Shown: positions 25,930 through 34,227, counted from the first letter of the stretch. The stretch is 64,000 nt of DNA from Corynebacterium mastitidis DSM 44356 (GCF_000375365.1 NZ_AQXB01000006.1:1-64000), one strand, 5' to 3'. A program made the numbers and translations. The notes: generated from the sequence alone by a model not told the origin.

Positions 25930-28542
25930 ATGAAGAAGCAGACGGGGCGCATGCCTCTGCGCGGCGCCACTCTTCTTGCCGCGGGGGCGGTCCTGGTCCT
26001 GGGCACGCCGTATGCTCATGCGGAGACCCCCGAGGAGCGCTGCGCCAGGGAAACGGCCGCGCATAACGCCACGATGGAGGCGCTATGGCGCGCGTCGCAC
26101 CCGGGGCAGGAACCCGGCCCGGGATCCTGGCCTCCCTACGTATGCGTGGGTGGCCCCGGGGGCAACGACGCCGGACAGCAGAATGTGGCGCCGCCCGCTG
26201 CCGGGCAGCAGGGAACCAGCGGTGCCACGGGGGAGGAGGATTCCGGTCCCCTGTACGGGCGGGAACACCGCTGGGATGACGGCGCCAGCCAAGGGCACCA
26301 GCGCACGCATCGCTGGGACGATTCCGGGCGTACCCCCTCTCAGTACGAGCAAGACATGCGCCTGGGGCCTTTGGGAGAATCGCGCCGTGGTGCCTCTCAA
26401 CAGGGAAACGCGCGAGTCGAGGGGCCCTCTGCCGGTGATAGCGCCCGATCCAACGTCCCCGCCATCCCCCTCTGGGAGGAGGAACTGCCCGGGGATAACG
26501 GTCAGCCGCGCACGGTGCAGGTAGCGGACATAGGCGATGGGGCACGGGCCGTGGTGGGAGAGGACGGCCGCGCCACCGGCGAGATAGTCCGGGTGGACCC
26601 CACCACCGGGGAGAAAGTCGTAGAGGTACAGGAGGAGCTGCGGGGCCGGGTGATTGCCCCGGACCCGGAGGGCACCGAGGACGCGGGAACCGCCTCCTCG
26701 GAGGCCGCTATTCCCGGAGATACGCCTGGTCACGCTCCGCAGGAGAACACCGGGGCACCGCAGGGCGAGGCACGGGAGAACACGGACGACGTCCCGGCGG
26801 CCCCGCTTGGCGCGGTCGGCGCGGCCATCGGTGGCCTTGGGGTGCTGGAGCGACGCCGCCGTCAACGCTCGTGGCAGGGCGACCTGAATTGGGGAAACGG
26901 GCGGGAGCAGTCCCTGATCCTGCTTGAGGGGCCGGATTCTCCGCGCGAGTATCGCTACGACCTCGATGTTCCTCCGGGCGGCCGCGTGGTGGAAAACCCG
27001 GATGGGTCCGTGGACGTGCTCGACGCACAGGGTAATGTGACGAAACACGTGAAGGCCCCGTGGGCATACGATGCGTTGGGGAGGGAGGTGCCCACCTACT
27101 TTGAGGTAGACCCGGAGACCGGGGAACTCATTCAGGTGGTGGACCCCGAGCACACCACGGCGCTGCCGATCCTGGCCGACCCGGACAAGTACAGCGCCAC
27201 CAAGCCCGCCAGCGACAACCCGGCAAAGAACCCGGAAAACATGAGCAAGAATCCGGTCACCGGGCAGCGCTCCTGGGAACTGGGGGACGGCCGGAGGGTG
27301 ACGGAACACCCGCGTAAGGACGGCTCCGGGCGCACGGACTGGACGGTAACGAATAAGGAGGGAACCAAGCAGGAGTCCCTTTCCCAGGTCCAATGGGACG
27401 AGGACGGCAGCCCCACGAACCTGAAGACGATCAATAATTCCGAGGTAGATCTGCCCCAACAGGATCGCCAGGATTGGGCGAACCGGACCGGAACGAGCAA
27501 GGGCTCCAACATTGACAACCACCCGTTTAACAACGGAGACGGGACCTTTTCCGATCCCACGCAGGGCACGACCGTGCCCGGTTATTACAACCGCGAGCTG
27601 GACAAGCGTTCCTTTGCCGACGGCAACGGCGGCTACATCACCGAGCACCCCAACGGGTACGGAACCTCCGACTGGACGCACAATAATACCGAGGGGCAGC
27701 AGGAGGCCGTTGCGTCCTTGGTGTGGAAGGACGAGGGCGGGCTCGATCAGGCCCAGATGATCGACAACACGCTGGTGGAATCGCCTCCCGAGACGGGGGA
27801 GAACAACCAGACCTGGTACAACGGCACCGTCACCCAGGATCCGTACGACGGCATGTTCCAGGACGACCAGGGCCGCTGGCACGACGGCGCGAAGAGCGTT
27901 GAGGGTATAGATACCCCCGTGTATCGGATGGAGGACGGGACGGTTCTCTATGGGAAAACCAATAACAGCGGGAGGACCCACTGGGTACGGGAGAAGAAGG
28001 AAGGCGATATATCCATCGTCCGAGAACTTGAGTGGGATGCCGAAGGGGACCCGGTGGTCACCAAGCAAGACGGCTACATGACTCGCAAGGATTACGATAA
28101 TAGGAAAAAGGTTAAAGGAAAGTCCTGGGGGAAAACCGACACGGCTAACGTCGGTAAAGACATGGGTAATGCCGCCTTTTTTGGAGGGGCTGAAAAATAT
28201 GCAAATTATGTTAAAGATTCAGGGCAGGATGCGGCAAAAGCTATTGGAACTTCGGTGGATGATGTAGCAAAAGCTGCGAGAATTGGCGGGTATGCCACAA
28301 CTGGTGTTGGTGTCGGCATTGGGGCAGGCGCAGATATCAAAAATGGTATGGATCCCACTGAAGCGTGGGTAACTAATTCCATTGGAGGAGTTGCTTCCCT
28401 GGCAGTTGTCGGTACTGCTGCAGTGCTTTGGCCGGCTGCGCCTGTTTTGTTGGTTGGAGCTGCATCTGTCATTGCGGGAACTTATGCCACAAAGAAAAGT
28501 CAAGAATTGTGGAATGACCGTTATGGAGAAAAGGAAGACTAA
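25930..28542 (+). CDS. Large secreted repeat protein with toxin-like C-terminal domain (putative polymorphic toxin)
   Basis: An 870-aa protein with signal peptide 1-31 (ends AHA), a short Cys-containing segment (two Cys within 32-75), and a long Gln/Gly/Pro/Glu-rich region. A short hydrophobic stretch (about 291-305) runs into RRRR. Next is a domain (about 335-418) with YDLDVPPGG, KAPWAYDALGREVP and ILADP, a pattern I associate with secreted actinobacterial proteins. Three repeats follow (about 449-505, 561-616, 664-716), sharing DG-x-HP/G-x-G-TDW, N-x-EG and W-DE-G. The last ~150 residues switch to A+T-rich codons and hold a Gly-rich hydrophobic segment (785-803) and a hydrophobic hairpin (817-853) before a charged end, like channel-forming toxin domains. 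ATG 25930 follows GGAAAGG. Function is inferred from architecture only. Confidence 0.7.
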   Translation: MKKQTGRMPLRGATLLAAGAVLVLGTPYAHAETPEERCARETAAHNATMEALWRASHPGQEPGPGSWPPYVCVGGPGGNDAGQQNVAPPAAGQQGTSGATGEEDSGPLYGREHRWDDGASQGHQRTHRWDDSGRTPSQYEQDMRLGPLGESRRGASQQGNARVEGPSAGDSARSNVPAIPLWEEELPGDNGQPRTVQVADIGDGARAVVGEDGRATGEIVRVDPTTGEKVVEVQEELRGRVIAPDPEGTEDAGTASSEAAIPGDTPGHAPQENTGAPQGEARENTDDVPAAPLGAVGAAIGGLGVLERRRRQRSWQGDLNWGNGREQSLILLEGPDSPREYRYDLDVPPGGRVVENPDGSVDVLDAQGNVTKHVKAPWAYDALGREVPTYFEVDPETGELIQVVDPEHTTALPILADPDKYSATKPASDNPAKNPENMSKNPVTGQRSWELGDGRRVTEHPRKDGSGRTDWTVTNKEGTKQESLSQVQWDEDGSPTNLKTINNSEVDLPQQDRQDWANRTGTSKGSNIDNHPFNNGDGTFSDPTQGTTVPGYYNRELDKRSFADGNGGYITEHPNGYGTSDWTHNNTEGQQEAVASLVWKDEGGLDQAQMIDNTLVESPPETGENNQTWYNGTVTQDPYDGMFQDDQGRWHDGAKSVEGIDTPVYRMEDGTVLYGKTNNSGRTHWVREKKEGDISIVRELEWDAEGDPVVTKQDGYMTRKDYDNRKKVKGKSWGKTDTANVGKDMGNAAFFGGAEKYANYVKDSGQDAAKAIGTSVDDVAKAARIGGYATTGVGVGIGAGADIKNGMDPTEAWVTNSIGGVASLAVVGTAAVLWPAAPVLLVGAASVIAGTYATKKSQELWNDRYGEKED

Positions 28543-28602
28543 AGAATCGCTACCCCCTTGTGCTTAAGGTAAGTAAACGCTCATAAATTCTGGAGCAATG
28601 TT

Positions 28603-29325
28603 TTGAGAATTATGAAACATATATTAGCGAGGGCTTTTGCTGGTATATATTTTTCCGCTCCAATATTATGGATGGTCCTATGTGTAAGATATAGGGAGCT
28701 TTTCGAACTCCTATCCTCAATCCCCATGCTGTTGATGCTATTCTCGTTCGTCTATATTTTAATACCGCTCATTTTCCCTCGTTTGTGTGGATCAATGCTC
28801 GCTAGGGTTGTGCGATGTGTGCCAGAGGAGGAGATTGTTACAAAGTCCTATATTATTAGGATAATGTGTCTACTTATGCTTTCCGTCGCAATGGCCACGG
28901 TATCAATTTTTGACATGGTTTATGTAGGGTACGTAGATAATGTAGATTATCTAGGTCTGGGATTGGTGGCTTTTCTCGGTCTCCTACCGTGGCTTTGGGG
29001 CGGATGGGCTTTGTTGTCTTCCCCAGAGCTTGGGGTCACCTATTTCCATGTACGGAAAGATTCCTTCTCTGTTAAATCATTTAATGACTATGTCCTGGTC
29101 CCAGGTACGGCACGCCTATCGGAGAATGATAATCTTCTTTTTAGTAAGGGATTCAAGATTCGTGGAGTGTGGAGGGTTGAAAAGTTTAGGTTACTGTTCT
29201 TTAAGGATTACAATTCCAAAGATAGGGTAATTACCCAGTTTATAAATTCCAATATCTACGGTTCTGAAGGGCCTGAAGTGATTGTGAACTTAATACGATC
29301 CGGAAATTTACTTTCCCATGAATAA
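28603..29325 (+). CDS. Four-helix membrane protein, candidate immunity protein (copy 1)
   Basis: A 240-aa protein encoded by visibly A+T-rich DNA (38% G+C in 28621-28680, counted by hand, against about 73% in a hisS line). Transmembrane helices are predicted at about 11-28, 36-58, 87-109 and 117-138, followed by a ~95-residue soluble C-terminal domain with DYVLVPGTARLSE, GVWRVEK and LIRSGNLL. The same C-terminal motifs recur in the protein at 30233-30826, so the two are paralogues. TTG 28603 has GGAG 7 bp upstream; ATG 28612 is the alternative. It lies 60 bp after the toxin-like gene, the usual place for an immunity gene, and a polytopic membrane immunity protein would fit a membrane-inserting toxin. 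No known family recognised. Confidence 0.75.
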   Translation: MRIMKHILARAFAGIYFSAPILWMVLCVRYRELFELLSSIPMLLMLFSFVYILIPLIFPRLCGSMLARVVRCVPEEEIVTKSYIIRIMCLLMLSVAMATVSIFDMVYVGYVDNVDYLGLGLVAFLGLLPWLWGGWALLSSPELGVTYFHVRKDSFSVKSFNDYVLVPGTARLSENDNLLFSKGFKIRGVWRVEKFRLLFFKDYNSKDRVITQFINSNIYGSEGPEVIVNLIRSGNLLSHE

Positions 29326-29366
29326 GTGCGGCTGTGGTAATTTTCACCTTTTACAAGAGAGGGAAT

Positions 29367-29861
29367 ATGACTCTAGATAATGTTCCTGTCACGGGCATAT
29401 ATGCGGCTGATTCCACGGACTGGACTTCCGCTGCTATATTTTTAATAACTTTCTTTCTTTTTCTTCCTGCGTGGCTGGCGTATGGAAACCCCCTCAAGCT
29501 TTCCAAGTTGATCCGTCGTGTTATTCTTCTTTTAGGTACGCCTGTAGCTTTTGTTTTTGGTTTGTGGGTGTTGTCTTTTTCCCCGGATAATGTTGATACC
29601 GTGGACCTCGAAGAATTTTTGAATGAGGCGGATTCTTCCTACCATGTTGAGAACGTTAAGGTGGAAGGGGGAGGATCGATGGTTGATCTTCCGTATAGCG
29701 GACGCACGAAGACGTATAATTTTACCTTCACGGCCTCTCCTCGCGGAGAAGAAGAAAGGTGCAAGGGGAATGTGCGATTCGAGCGGAAGAATGAACGCAC
29801 TGGTCGGACTAATAATGTTTATGCTTCGGTTCGGGCTATGTGTCCCAGCGGTGGGAAGTAG
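29367..29861 (+). CDS. Two-helix membrane protein with extracytoplasmic domain, unknown function
   Basis: A 164-aa protein with predicted transmembrane helices at about 18-39 and 53-72, then a polar domain of about 90 residues with two Cys (EERCKGN and AMCPSGG) that could form a disulfide outside the membrane. The DNA is A+T-rich like its neighbours. GAGAGGGA lies just before ATG 29367; the frame also opens at 29334. It sits between the two paralogous candidate immunity loci and does not resemble them. It could be another immunity type, left from a displaced toxin module, or an unrelated passenger. Confidence 0.65.
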   Translation: MTLDNVPVTGIYAADSTDWTSAAIFLITFFLFLPAWLAYGNPLKLSKLIRRVILLLGTPVAFVFGLWVLSFSPDNVDTVDLEEFLNEADSSYHVENVKVEGGGSMVDLPYSGRTKTYNFTFTASPRGEEERCKGNVRFERKNERTGRTNNVYASVRAMCPSGGK

Positions 29862-30006
29862 GGTAGGGCGTAGCGAATATTACCGGTATGCCGATAGGCT
29901 ATATTGAAAATGAAGTAATGATAGTGTGAGTGGTGTGGATTCGGTGCATGCTGGGTGATTTTTACAGTTCAGAATAACCTAGGTTCCGCCCTCCGCGAGT
30001 GCAGCA

Positions 30007-30015
30007 TGCTATAAT
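30007..30015 (+). promoter_or_regulatory. Extended -10 promoter for the second immunity-like locus
   Basis: TGCTATAAT is a consensus extended -10 (TGnTATAAT) 33 bp before the GTG at 30048. No convincing -35 is present, as is common with extended -10 elements. It suggests that the 30048-30826 pair can be transcribed independently of the toxin-like gene. Confidence 0.55.
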
Positions 30016-30047
30016 GAAGAAAATAATTCGGAAAGGAGTATTTAACG

Positions 30048-30236
30048 GTGCTCATTTCTTATTTTCTCTGGACGAAAATTGTTGCAATAAAGAAAAAGTT
30101 CCCCATTGTTACCACATTTATCAGATTTATTGTAAGATCGTTTTTCATAATCTTCTTCTTAGGGCTCCTGGGATTCTTATATTACTTCCTATTTGATGCG
30201 GGCCTGTTGCAAATCGGCGGGTTGCTCTATTTATGA
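30048..30236 (+). CDS. Short membrane protein, N-terminal part of a split immunity-like gene
   Basis: A 62-aa product with a basic N-terminus and one long hydrophobic helix (about 28-55, FIVRSFFIIFFLGLLGFLYYF). GAAAGGAG lies 9 bp before the GTG, so translation looks real. Its TGA overlaps the ATG of the next frame (ATGA), which lies in the -1 frame. Placed in series, this product plus the next (62 + 197 aa) reproduce the helix order and approximate length of the 240-aa paralogue at 28603-29325. It is therefore either the first half of a frameshifted gene or a genuinely two-part version. Confidence 0.6.
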   Translation: MLISYFLWTKIVAIKKKFPIVTTFIRFIVRSFFIIFFLGLLGFLYYFLFDAGLLQIGGLLYL

Positions 30237-30826
30237 CCCTGTGCATGAGCGTCGTGTTTCTCATGCACCTTGCTGGATATTATCCTAGAATCCTTGGGTG
30301 GATGGTCTCTAGGGTGCTATCCCACAGTCCTGGCGAGGAGATATTTCTACGCCTATACTCGCCCTTTTATTTTTCCTCCTTTCTCATTCTTCTGCAGTCA
30401 ACAATGCTGTCCGACATGCTATTTTTCGATATGGAGATAGAGTTCTCTCCATGGGTCTACTATGCGGGGTATAGCATAATAAACGCGGTATCCGTGACCG
30501 CTGTATTCTACGTATGTGGTACCTTTTTTAAGGGTCGCCCGGCTCGGCTTTATCTCTCGCATTACTCCTTTTCTCTTGATTATTTTTATCATTATGATTT
30601 AATACCCGGCACGGGGGTTCTTTCGGAATTCTCGGAGGGTGGATTTGTTAATATCCTTGAGATATACGGGGAGTGGCGCGTGGTTAAAAAGACTCCCTTT
30701 CAGGAGGATAGGGTTGAAATAAAGAAAACCTCTGTTAAGCTTGCCCCGTTTGTCTATGGCGCCGTAGATGTTGAGGAGTTTAAAAAGATTCTTCGCTCCG
30801 GAACGCTCCTGAAGAAGGACTCGTAG
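30233..30826 (+). CDS. Membrane protein, candidate immunity protein (copy 2, C-terminal part)
   Basis: A 197-aa protein with predicted helices at about 2-20, 41-63 and 73-98 and a soluble C-terminal domain carrying HYDLIPGTGVLSEF, GEWRVVK and LRSGTLLKK. These align with YVLVPGTARLSE, GVWRV and IRSGNLL of the 240-aa protein at 28603-29325; the PGEEIF segment near residue 33 matches PEEEIV there. The DNA is A+T-rich (33% G+C in 30541-30600 by hand count). The ATG overlaps the upstream stop, giving coupled translation or reflecting a single-base indel in an ancestral longer gene. It is the last gene of the island before minus-strand sdaA. Confidence 0.65.
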   Translation: MTLCMSVVFLMHLAGYYPRILGWMVSRVLSHSPGEEIFLRLYSPFYFSSFLILLQSTMLSDMLFFDMEIEFSPWVYYAGYSIINAVSVTAVFYVCGTFFKGRPARLYLSHYSFSLDYFYHYDLIPGTGVLSEFSEGGFVNILEIYGEWRVVKKTPFQEDRVEIKKTSVKLAPFVYGAVDVEEFKKILRSGTLLKKDS

Positions 30827-30903
30827 CCCTATCCAAGGCGTGGACGCGTGCCCGGAGCCTGTGGCAGGAACCAAGGATTACCCGATCCCTGCGCGGGGAG
30901 CAG

Positions 30904-32307
30904 TTAGCACTCCGTAAAGCTCACCGGCAGCCCCAGGGTCACGGCCAGGCCCCCGGCGGCGGTCTCCTTGTACTTGGTGAGCATGTCCCGCCCGGTCTCC
31001 GCCATGGTGTGTACCACCTCGTCCAGGCTCACGCGGTGGGTGCCGTTGCCGAGCCTGGCCAGGCGGGCGGCGTTGATGGACTTTACGGCGCCGATGGCGT
31101 TGCGCTCGATGCAGGGGATCTGAACCAGTCCGCCCACGGGGTCGCAGGTAAGGCCCAGGTTGTGCTCCAGCCCGATCTCGGCGGCGCAGGTCACCTGCTG
31201 CGGGGTGCCCCCGAGCACGGCGCAGAGCCCGGCGGCGGCCATCGCGGAGGCGGAGCCCACCTCGCCCTGGCAGCCCACCTCCGCGCCGGAGATGGAGGCG
31301 TTTTCCTTGATGATGGCCCCGATGGCCCCGGCGCTGAGCAGGAATTCGCGGGCCTTGGAGGCGGTGAAGTCGTCGAGGAAGTCCCGCGCGTAGTGCATGA
31401 CGGCGGGGATGATCCCGGCGGCCCCGTTGGTGGGGGCGGTGACCACGCGGCCCCCGGCGGCGTTTTCCTCGTTCACGGCTAGGGCGTAGAGGTTGGACCA
31501 CTCCATCGCGCCGAATCCGGCGGCGTTCTTTTCCTGTTCCTGGAGGAGGTGCTCGTAGACCTCGGGGGCGCGGCGCACCACGGAGAGCCCGCCGGGGAGG
31601 ACGCCGCGCGTGGAGATCCCCGCGGTGACGCACTGGCGCATGGTGCGCCACACGCGGTCGAGGTGGTCGTTGACCACGTCGAGGTCGCCGTGGAGGGCCT
31701 CCTCGTTGGCCGCCATGATCTGGGCCACGCTCTTTCCCTGTTCCTGGCACCGGGTGAGCAGTTCCTCGGCGGTGCCGAAGGGGTAGGGCACGGGGGCCTC
31801 GGTGGCCTGGGTGGCGGCGCCGGAGCCGAGGCCGCCCTCGCTGTCGAGCTGGGCGCGCAGTTCGGTGCCGGTGAGGATGAAGCCCCCGCCCACGGAGTAG
31901 TAGTCCTGGGGCGCGCAGAGCGGCTGGCCGGCGGCGTCGAGGGCGGTGAAGATCATCCCGTTGGGGTGGAGTTCCAGGGCCACGGGGTTGAAGTCGATCT
32001 CGTAGGGGTAGGACCCGGCTGGGCCGGTGGTGGTGCCCACCACGGCCACGGGCTCCCCGGGGGCGGGGGAGGCGTCGGCGGGCACGGTGACGGGGTCGTA
32101 ACCGGCGAGCCCCAGGATCACGGCCCGGTCGGTGCCGTGGCCGCGCCCGGTGGCGGCCAGGGAGCCGCGCAGTTCCACCCTGATCGTCGCGGGTTGGACC
32201 CCCTGGAGGTGGTCGATGAAGGCCAGCGCGGCGCGCATGGGGCCCACGGTGTGGGAGGAGGAGGGGCCAATGCCGATGCTGAAGAGATCGACAACGCTAA
32301 TGGTCAT
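30904..32307 (-). CDS. sdaA: L-serine ammonia-lyase (iron-sulfur type)
   Basis: A 467-aa single-chain L-serine dehydratase that converts serine to pyruvate and ammonia. The beta-type N-terminus [18 protein letters not shown] and the alpha-type C-terminal region with the cluster cysteines (in GLTCDPVGG and QIPCIERNA, plus an upstream VTCAAEIG) are all present, so the [4Fe-4S] site looks complete. The ATG at the minus-strand end 32307 follows a GAAGGG Shine-Dalgarno. It is high G+C again and forms the right border of the accessory island. Confidence 0.95.
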   Translation of the reverse strand: MTISVVDLFSIGIGPSSSHTVGPMRAALAFIDHLQGVQPATIRVELRGSLAATGRGHGTDRAVILGLAGYDPVTVPADASPAPGEPVAVVGTTTGPAGSYPYEIDFNPVALELHPNGMIFTALDAAGQPLCAPQDYYSVGGGFILTGTELRAQLDSEGGLGSGAATQATEAPVPYPFGTAEELLTRCQEQGKSVAQIMAANEEALHGDLDVVNDHLDRVWRTMRQCVTAGISTRGVLPGGLSVVRRAPEVYEHLLQEQEKNAAGFGAMEWSNLYALAVNEENAAGGRVVTAPTNGAAGIIPAVMHYARDFLDDFTASKAREFLLSAGAIGAIIKENASISGAEVGCQGEVGSASAMAAAGLCAVLGGTPQQVTCAAEIGLEHNLGLTCDPVGGLVQIPCIERNAIGAVKSINAARLARLGNGTHRVSLDEVVHTMAETGRDMLTKYKETAAGGLAVTLGLPVSFTEC

Positions 32308-32378
32308 GGAGAACCCTTCAAATCAGGTTGGGGTCACGGTCCTCCACGACGTTACATGGTCGGCGGCGTCCTCGATGC

Positions 32379-32984
32379 TTAGCCTCCGGCGTGCTGGTCG
32401 AGGAGCCCGAGGAAGGATTCCTCCCCGGCGGGGGCGCTGGGGGCGCTGCCCGCGATCGCCTGGGCCAGCTCCCCTCCGGCCTTGGCGATGCGCGCGGTGA
32501 GCGCGCCGGATTCCGCGCCGCCGAAGTCCTCGGTGGCGGCAAAGACGCCGGTGGGCATGATGGTGGCGCGCAGGTAGCTCAGCAGCGGGCGCAGGGCGTA
32601 GTCCAGCACCAGGGAGTGCCGGGGGGAGCCCGCGGTGGCGGCGATGACGGTGGGGGTGCCCACGATGGCCTGGGCGTCAAGGGCGTCGAAGAACATCTTG
32701 AACAGGCCGGAGTAGCTGGCCTTGAACACGGGGGTGACCAGGATGAGGCCGTCGGATTGGGTGACGCGCTCGATGGCCCGCTGGAGCTGGGGGGTGAGCA
32801 GGCCCCCGCTGGTCATGGCGGAGGCGAGGTCGGCGGCGAGGTCGCGCAGCTCGATCACCGAGACGTCGGCCTCGCGGCCGCCGTCGGCCAGGCGCTCGGA
32901 GGTGGCCTGGGCTATCTGCTCCGCTATCTGCCGGGTGCTCGAGGGGGTGGAGAGCCCGGCGGTGATCGCGGTGAGTGTGTGCAT
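32379..32984 (-). CDS. NAD(P)H-dependent FMN reductase (CE1759-type)
   Basis: A 201-aa flavodoxin-fold reductase with the N-terminal phosphate loop region (ITAGLSTPSSTRQIAEQI), TPVFKASYSGLFKMFFDALD and AATAGSPRHSLVLDYALRP, as in SsuE/MsuE-type FMN reductases. ATG 32984 (minus strand) has AAGGAGG 7 bp upstream; the frame extends further upstream but has no support. It follows the luciferase-like monooxygenase gene by 58 bp. The two form the paired system I know from corynebacteria as CE1758/CE1759, where the reductase supplies reduced flavin. Confidence 0.88.
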   Translation of the reverse strand: MHTLTAITAGLSTPSSTRQIAEQIAQATSERLADGGREADVSVIELRDLAADLASAMTSGGLLTPQLQRAIERVTQSDGLILVTPVFKASYSGLFKMFFDALDAQAIVGTPTVIAATAGSPRHSLVLDYALRPLLSYLRATIMPTGVFAATEDFGGAESGALTARIAKAGGELAQAIAGSAPSAPAGEESFLGLLDQHAGG

Positions 32985-33042
32985 GGGTGCGCCTCCTTGG
33001 GGGTATCGCGGTGAGATCGCGGGTGGTGCCAGTGTAGGCGAG

Positions 33043-34227
33043 TTAGGCTCGCGTTCCCTTGTTTTCTTTCTCGCCCGTCTGTGCGTCCCGTGTGCCCCGC
33101 GCGCCCTGGCCCTCGGGGTTGCCGGGGCGCACGCGGAAGTGCGGGTGGGAGCGCTGGGCGTCGGCGCGCAGGCTGGCGTGGGTGGGCGGGTCGGAGGGGA
33201 CGTGCTCGGGGCGGCGGGCCTCCATGCGGCGGCGCAGCTCCGGGACCACGTCGCGGCCCAGGCGCTCGATCTGGTCGAGCACCACCTCCAGGGGCAGCCC
33301 GGCGTGGTCGATGAGGAAGAGCTGGCGCTGGTAGTCGCCCACCCAGCCGGCAAACTGCATGGTGCGCTCGATGACCTGCTCCGCGGTGCCCACGGTCAGC
33401 GGGGTCAGCTCGCTGAACTCCTCCAGGGAGGGCCCGTGGCCGTAGACGGGGGCGTTATCAAAGTAGGGGCGGAACTGCCTCTTGGCCTCGGCCTCCGTGT
33501 CCGCGATAAACGCGTGCCCGCCGAGCCCCACGATGGCCTGGTCGGCGCGCCCGTGCCCGAAGGCCTCGAAGCGGCGTCGGTAGGAGTGCACCATGGAGGC
33601 GGTGTGTTCCTTGTTCCAGAAGATGTTGTTGTGGAAGAAGCCGTCGCCGTAGAAGGCCGCCTGCTCGGCGATCTGCGGGGAGCGGATGGAGCCGTGCCAC
33701 ACGAAGGGGGGAACGTCGTCCAGCGGCCAGGGTGTGGAGGTGTAGCCCTGGAGCGGGGTGCGGAACGTCCCCTCCCAGTTGACCACGCGCTCGCGCCAGA
33801 GCCTGCGCAGCAGGTGGTAGTTCTCCACGGCCAGGGGGATGCCCTGGCGGATGTCCTTGCCAAACCACGGGTACACGGGGCCGCTGTTGCCGCGCCCGAG
33901 CATGAGGTCGTTGCGCCCGCCGGAGAGGTGCTGGAGGAAGGCGTAGTCCTCGGCGATCTTGACGGGGTCGTTGGTGGTAATCAGCGTGGTGGAGGTGGAT
34001 AGTCGCAGCCGGGTGGTCTTGGCCGCGATGTAGGCCAGGTGCGTGGTGGGCGAGGAGGGGACGAACGGCGGGTTGTGGTGCTCGCCGGTGGCAAAGACGT
34101 CCAGGCCCACCTCCTCCGCCTTGAGCGCGATGGCGGTGATGGCCTCGATGCGCTCGGCCTCCGTGGGGGTGCGCCCCGTGGTGGGGTCCTGGGTGACGTC
34201 TCCGACGCTCATGATGCCAAACTGCAT
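33043..34227 (-). CDS. Luciferase-like FMN-dependent monooxygenase (CE1758-type)
   Basis: A 394-aa TIM-barrel LLM-class oxidoreductase with MQFGIMSVGD at the start, FATGEHHNPPFVPSSP, LMLGRGNSGPVYPWFG and HGSIRSPQIAEQAAFYGDG. It is expected to use FMNH2 made by the adjacent reductase to oxidise a small organic substrate; the substrate is unknown. The last ~50 residues are polar and probably disordered. The ATG at the minus-strand end 34227 has GAAGGAGA before it. A TTGACA sits at 34275-34280 on the minus strand, but the matching -10 (TACCGG) is poor. Confidence 0.88.
   Translation of the reverse strand: MQFGIMSVGDVTQDPTTGRTPTEAERIEAITAIALKAEEVGLDVFATGEHHNPPFVPSSPTTHLAYIAAKTTRLRLSTSTTLITTNDPVKIAEDYAFLQHLSGGRNDLMLGRGNSGPVYPWFGKDIRQGIPLAVENYHLLRRLWRERVVNWEGTFRTPLQGYTSTPWPLDDVPPFVWHGSIRSPQIAEQAAFYGDGFFHNNIFWNKEHTASMVHSYRRRFEAFGHGRADQAIVGLGGHAFIADTEAEAKRQFRPYFDNAPVYGHGPSLEEFSELTPLTVGTAEQVIERTMQFAGWVGDYQRQLFLIDHAGLPLEVVLDQIERLGRDVVPELRRRMEARRPEHVPSDPPTHASLRADAQRSHPHFRVRPGNPEGQGARGTRDAQTGEKENKGTRA

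Noticed and set aside
26790..26880. Sortase-type anchor in the 870-aa protein (hydrophobic stretch plus Arg cluster)
   Set aside because: No LPxTG-like motif precedes it and it lies in the middle of the protein, so cell-wall sorting does not fit.
30200..30240. Programmed -1 frameshift at the 62-aa/197-aa junction
   Set aside because: No X-XXY-YYZ heptamer or clear downstream stem was visible; an indel or plain translational coupling is simpler.
24497..30903. Prophage, insertion sequence or CRISPR in the A+T-rich island
   Set aside because: No integrase, transposase, terminal inverted repeats, phage structural genes or regularly spaced repeats were found in the region.
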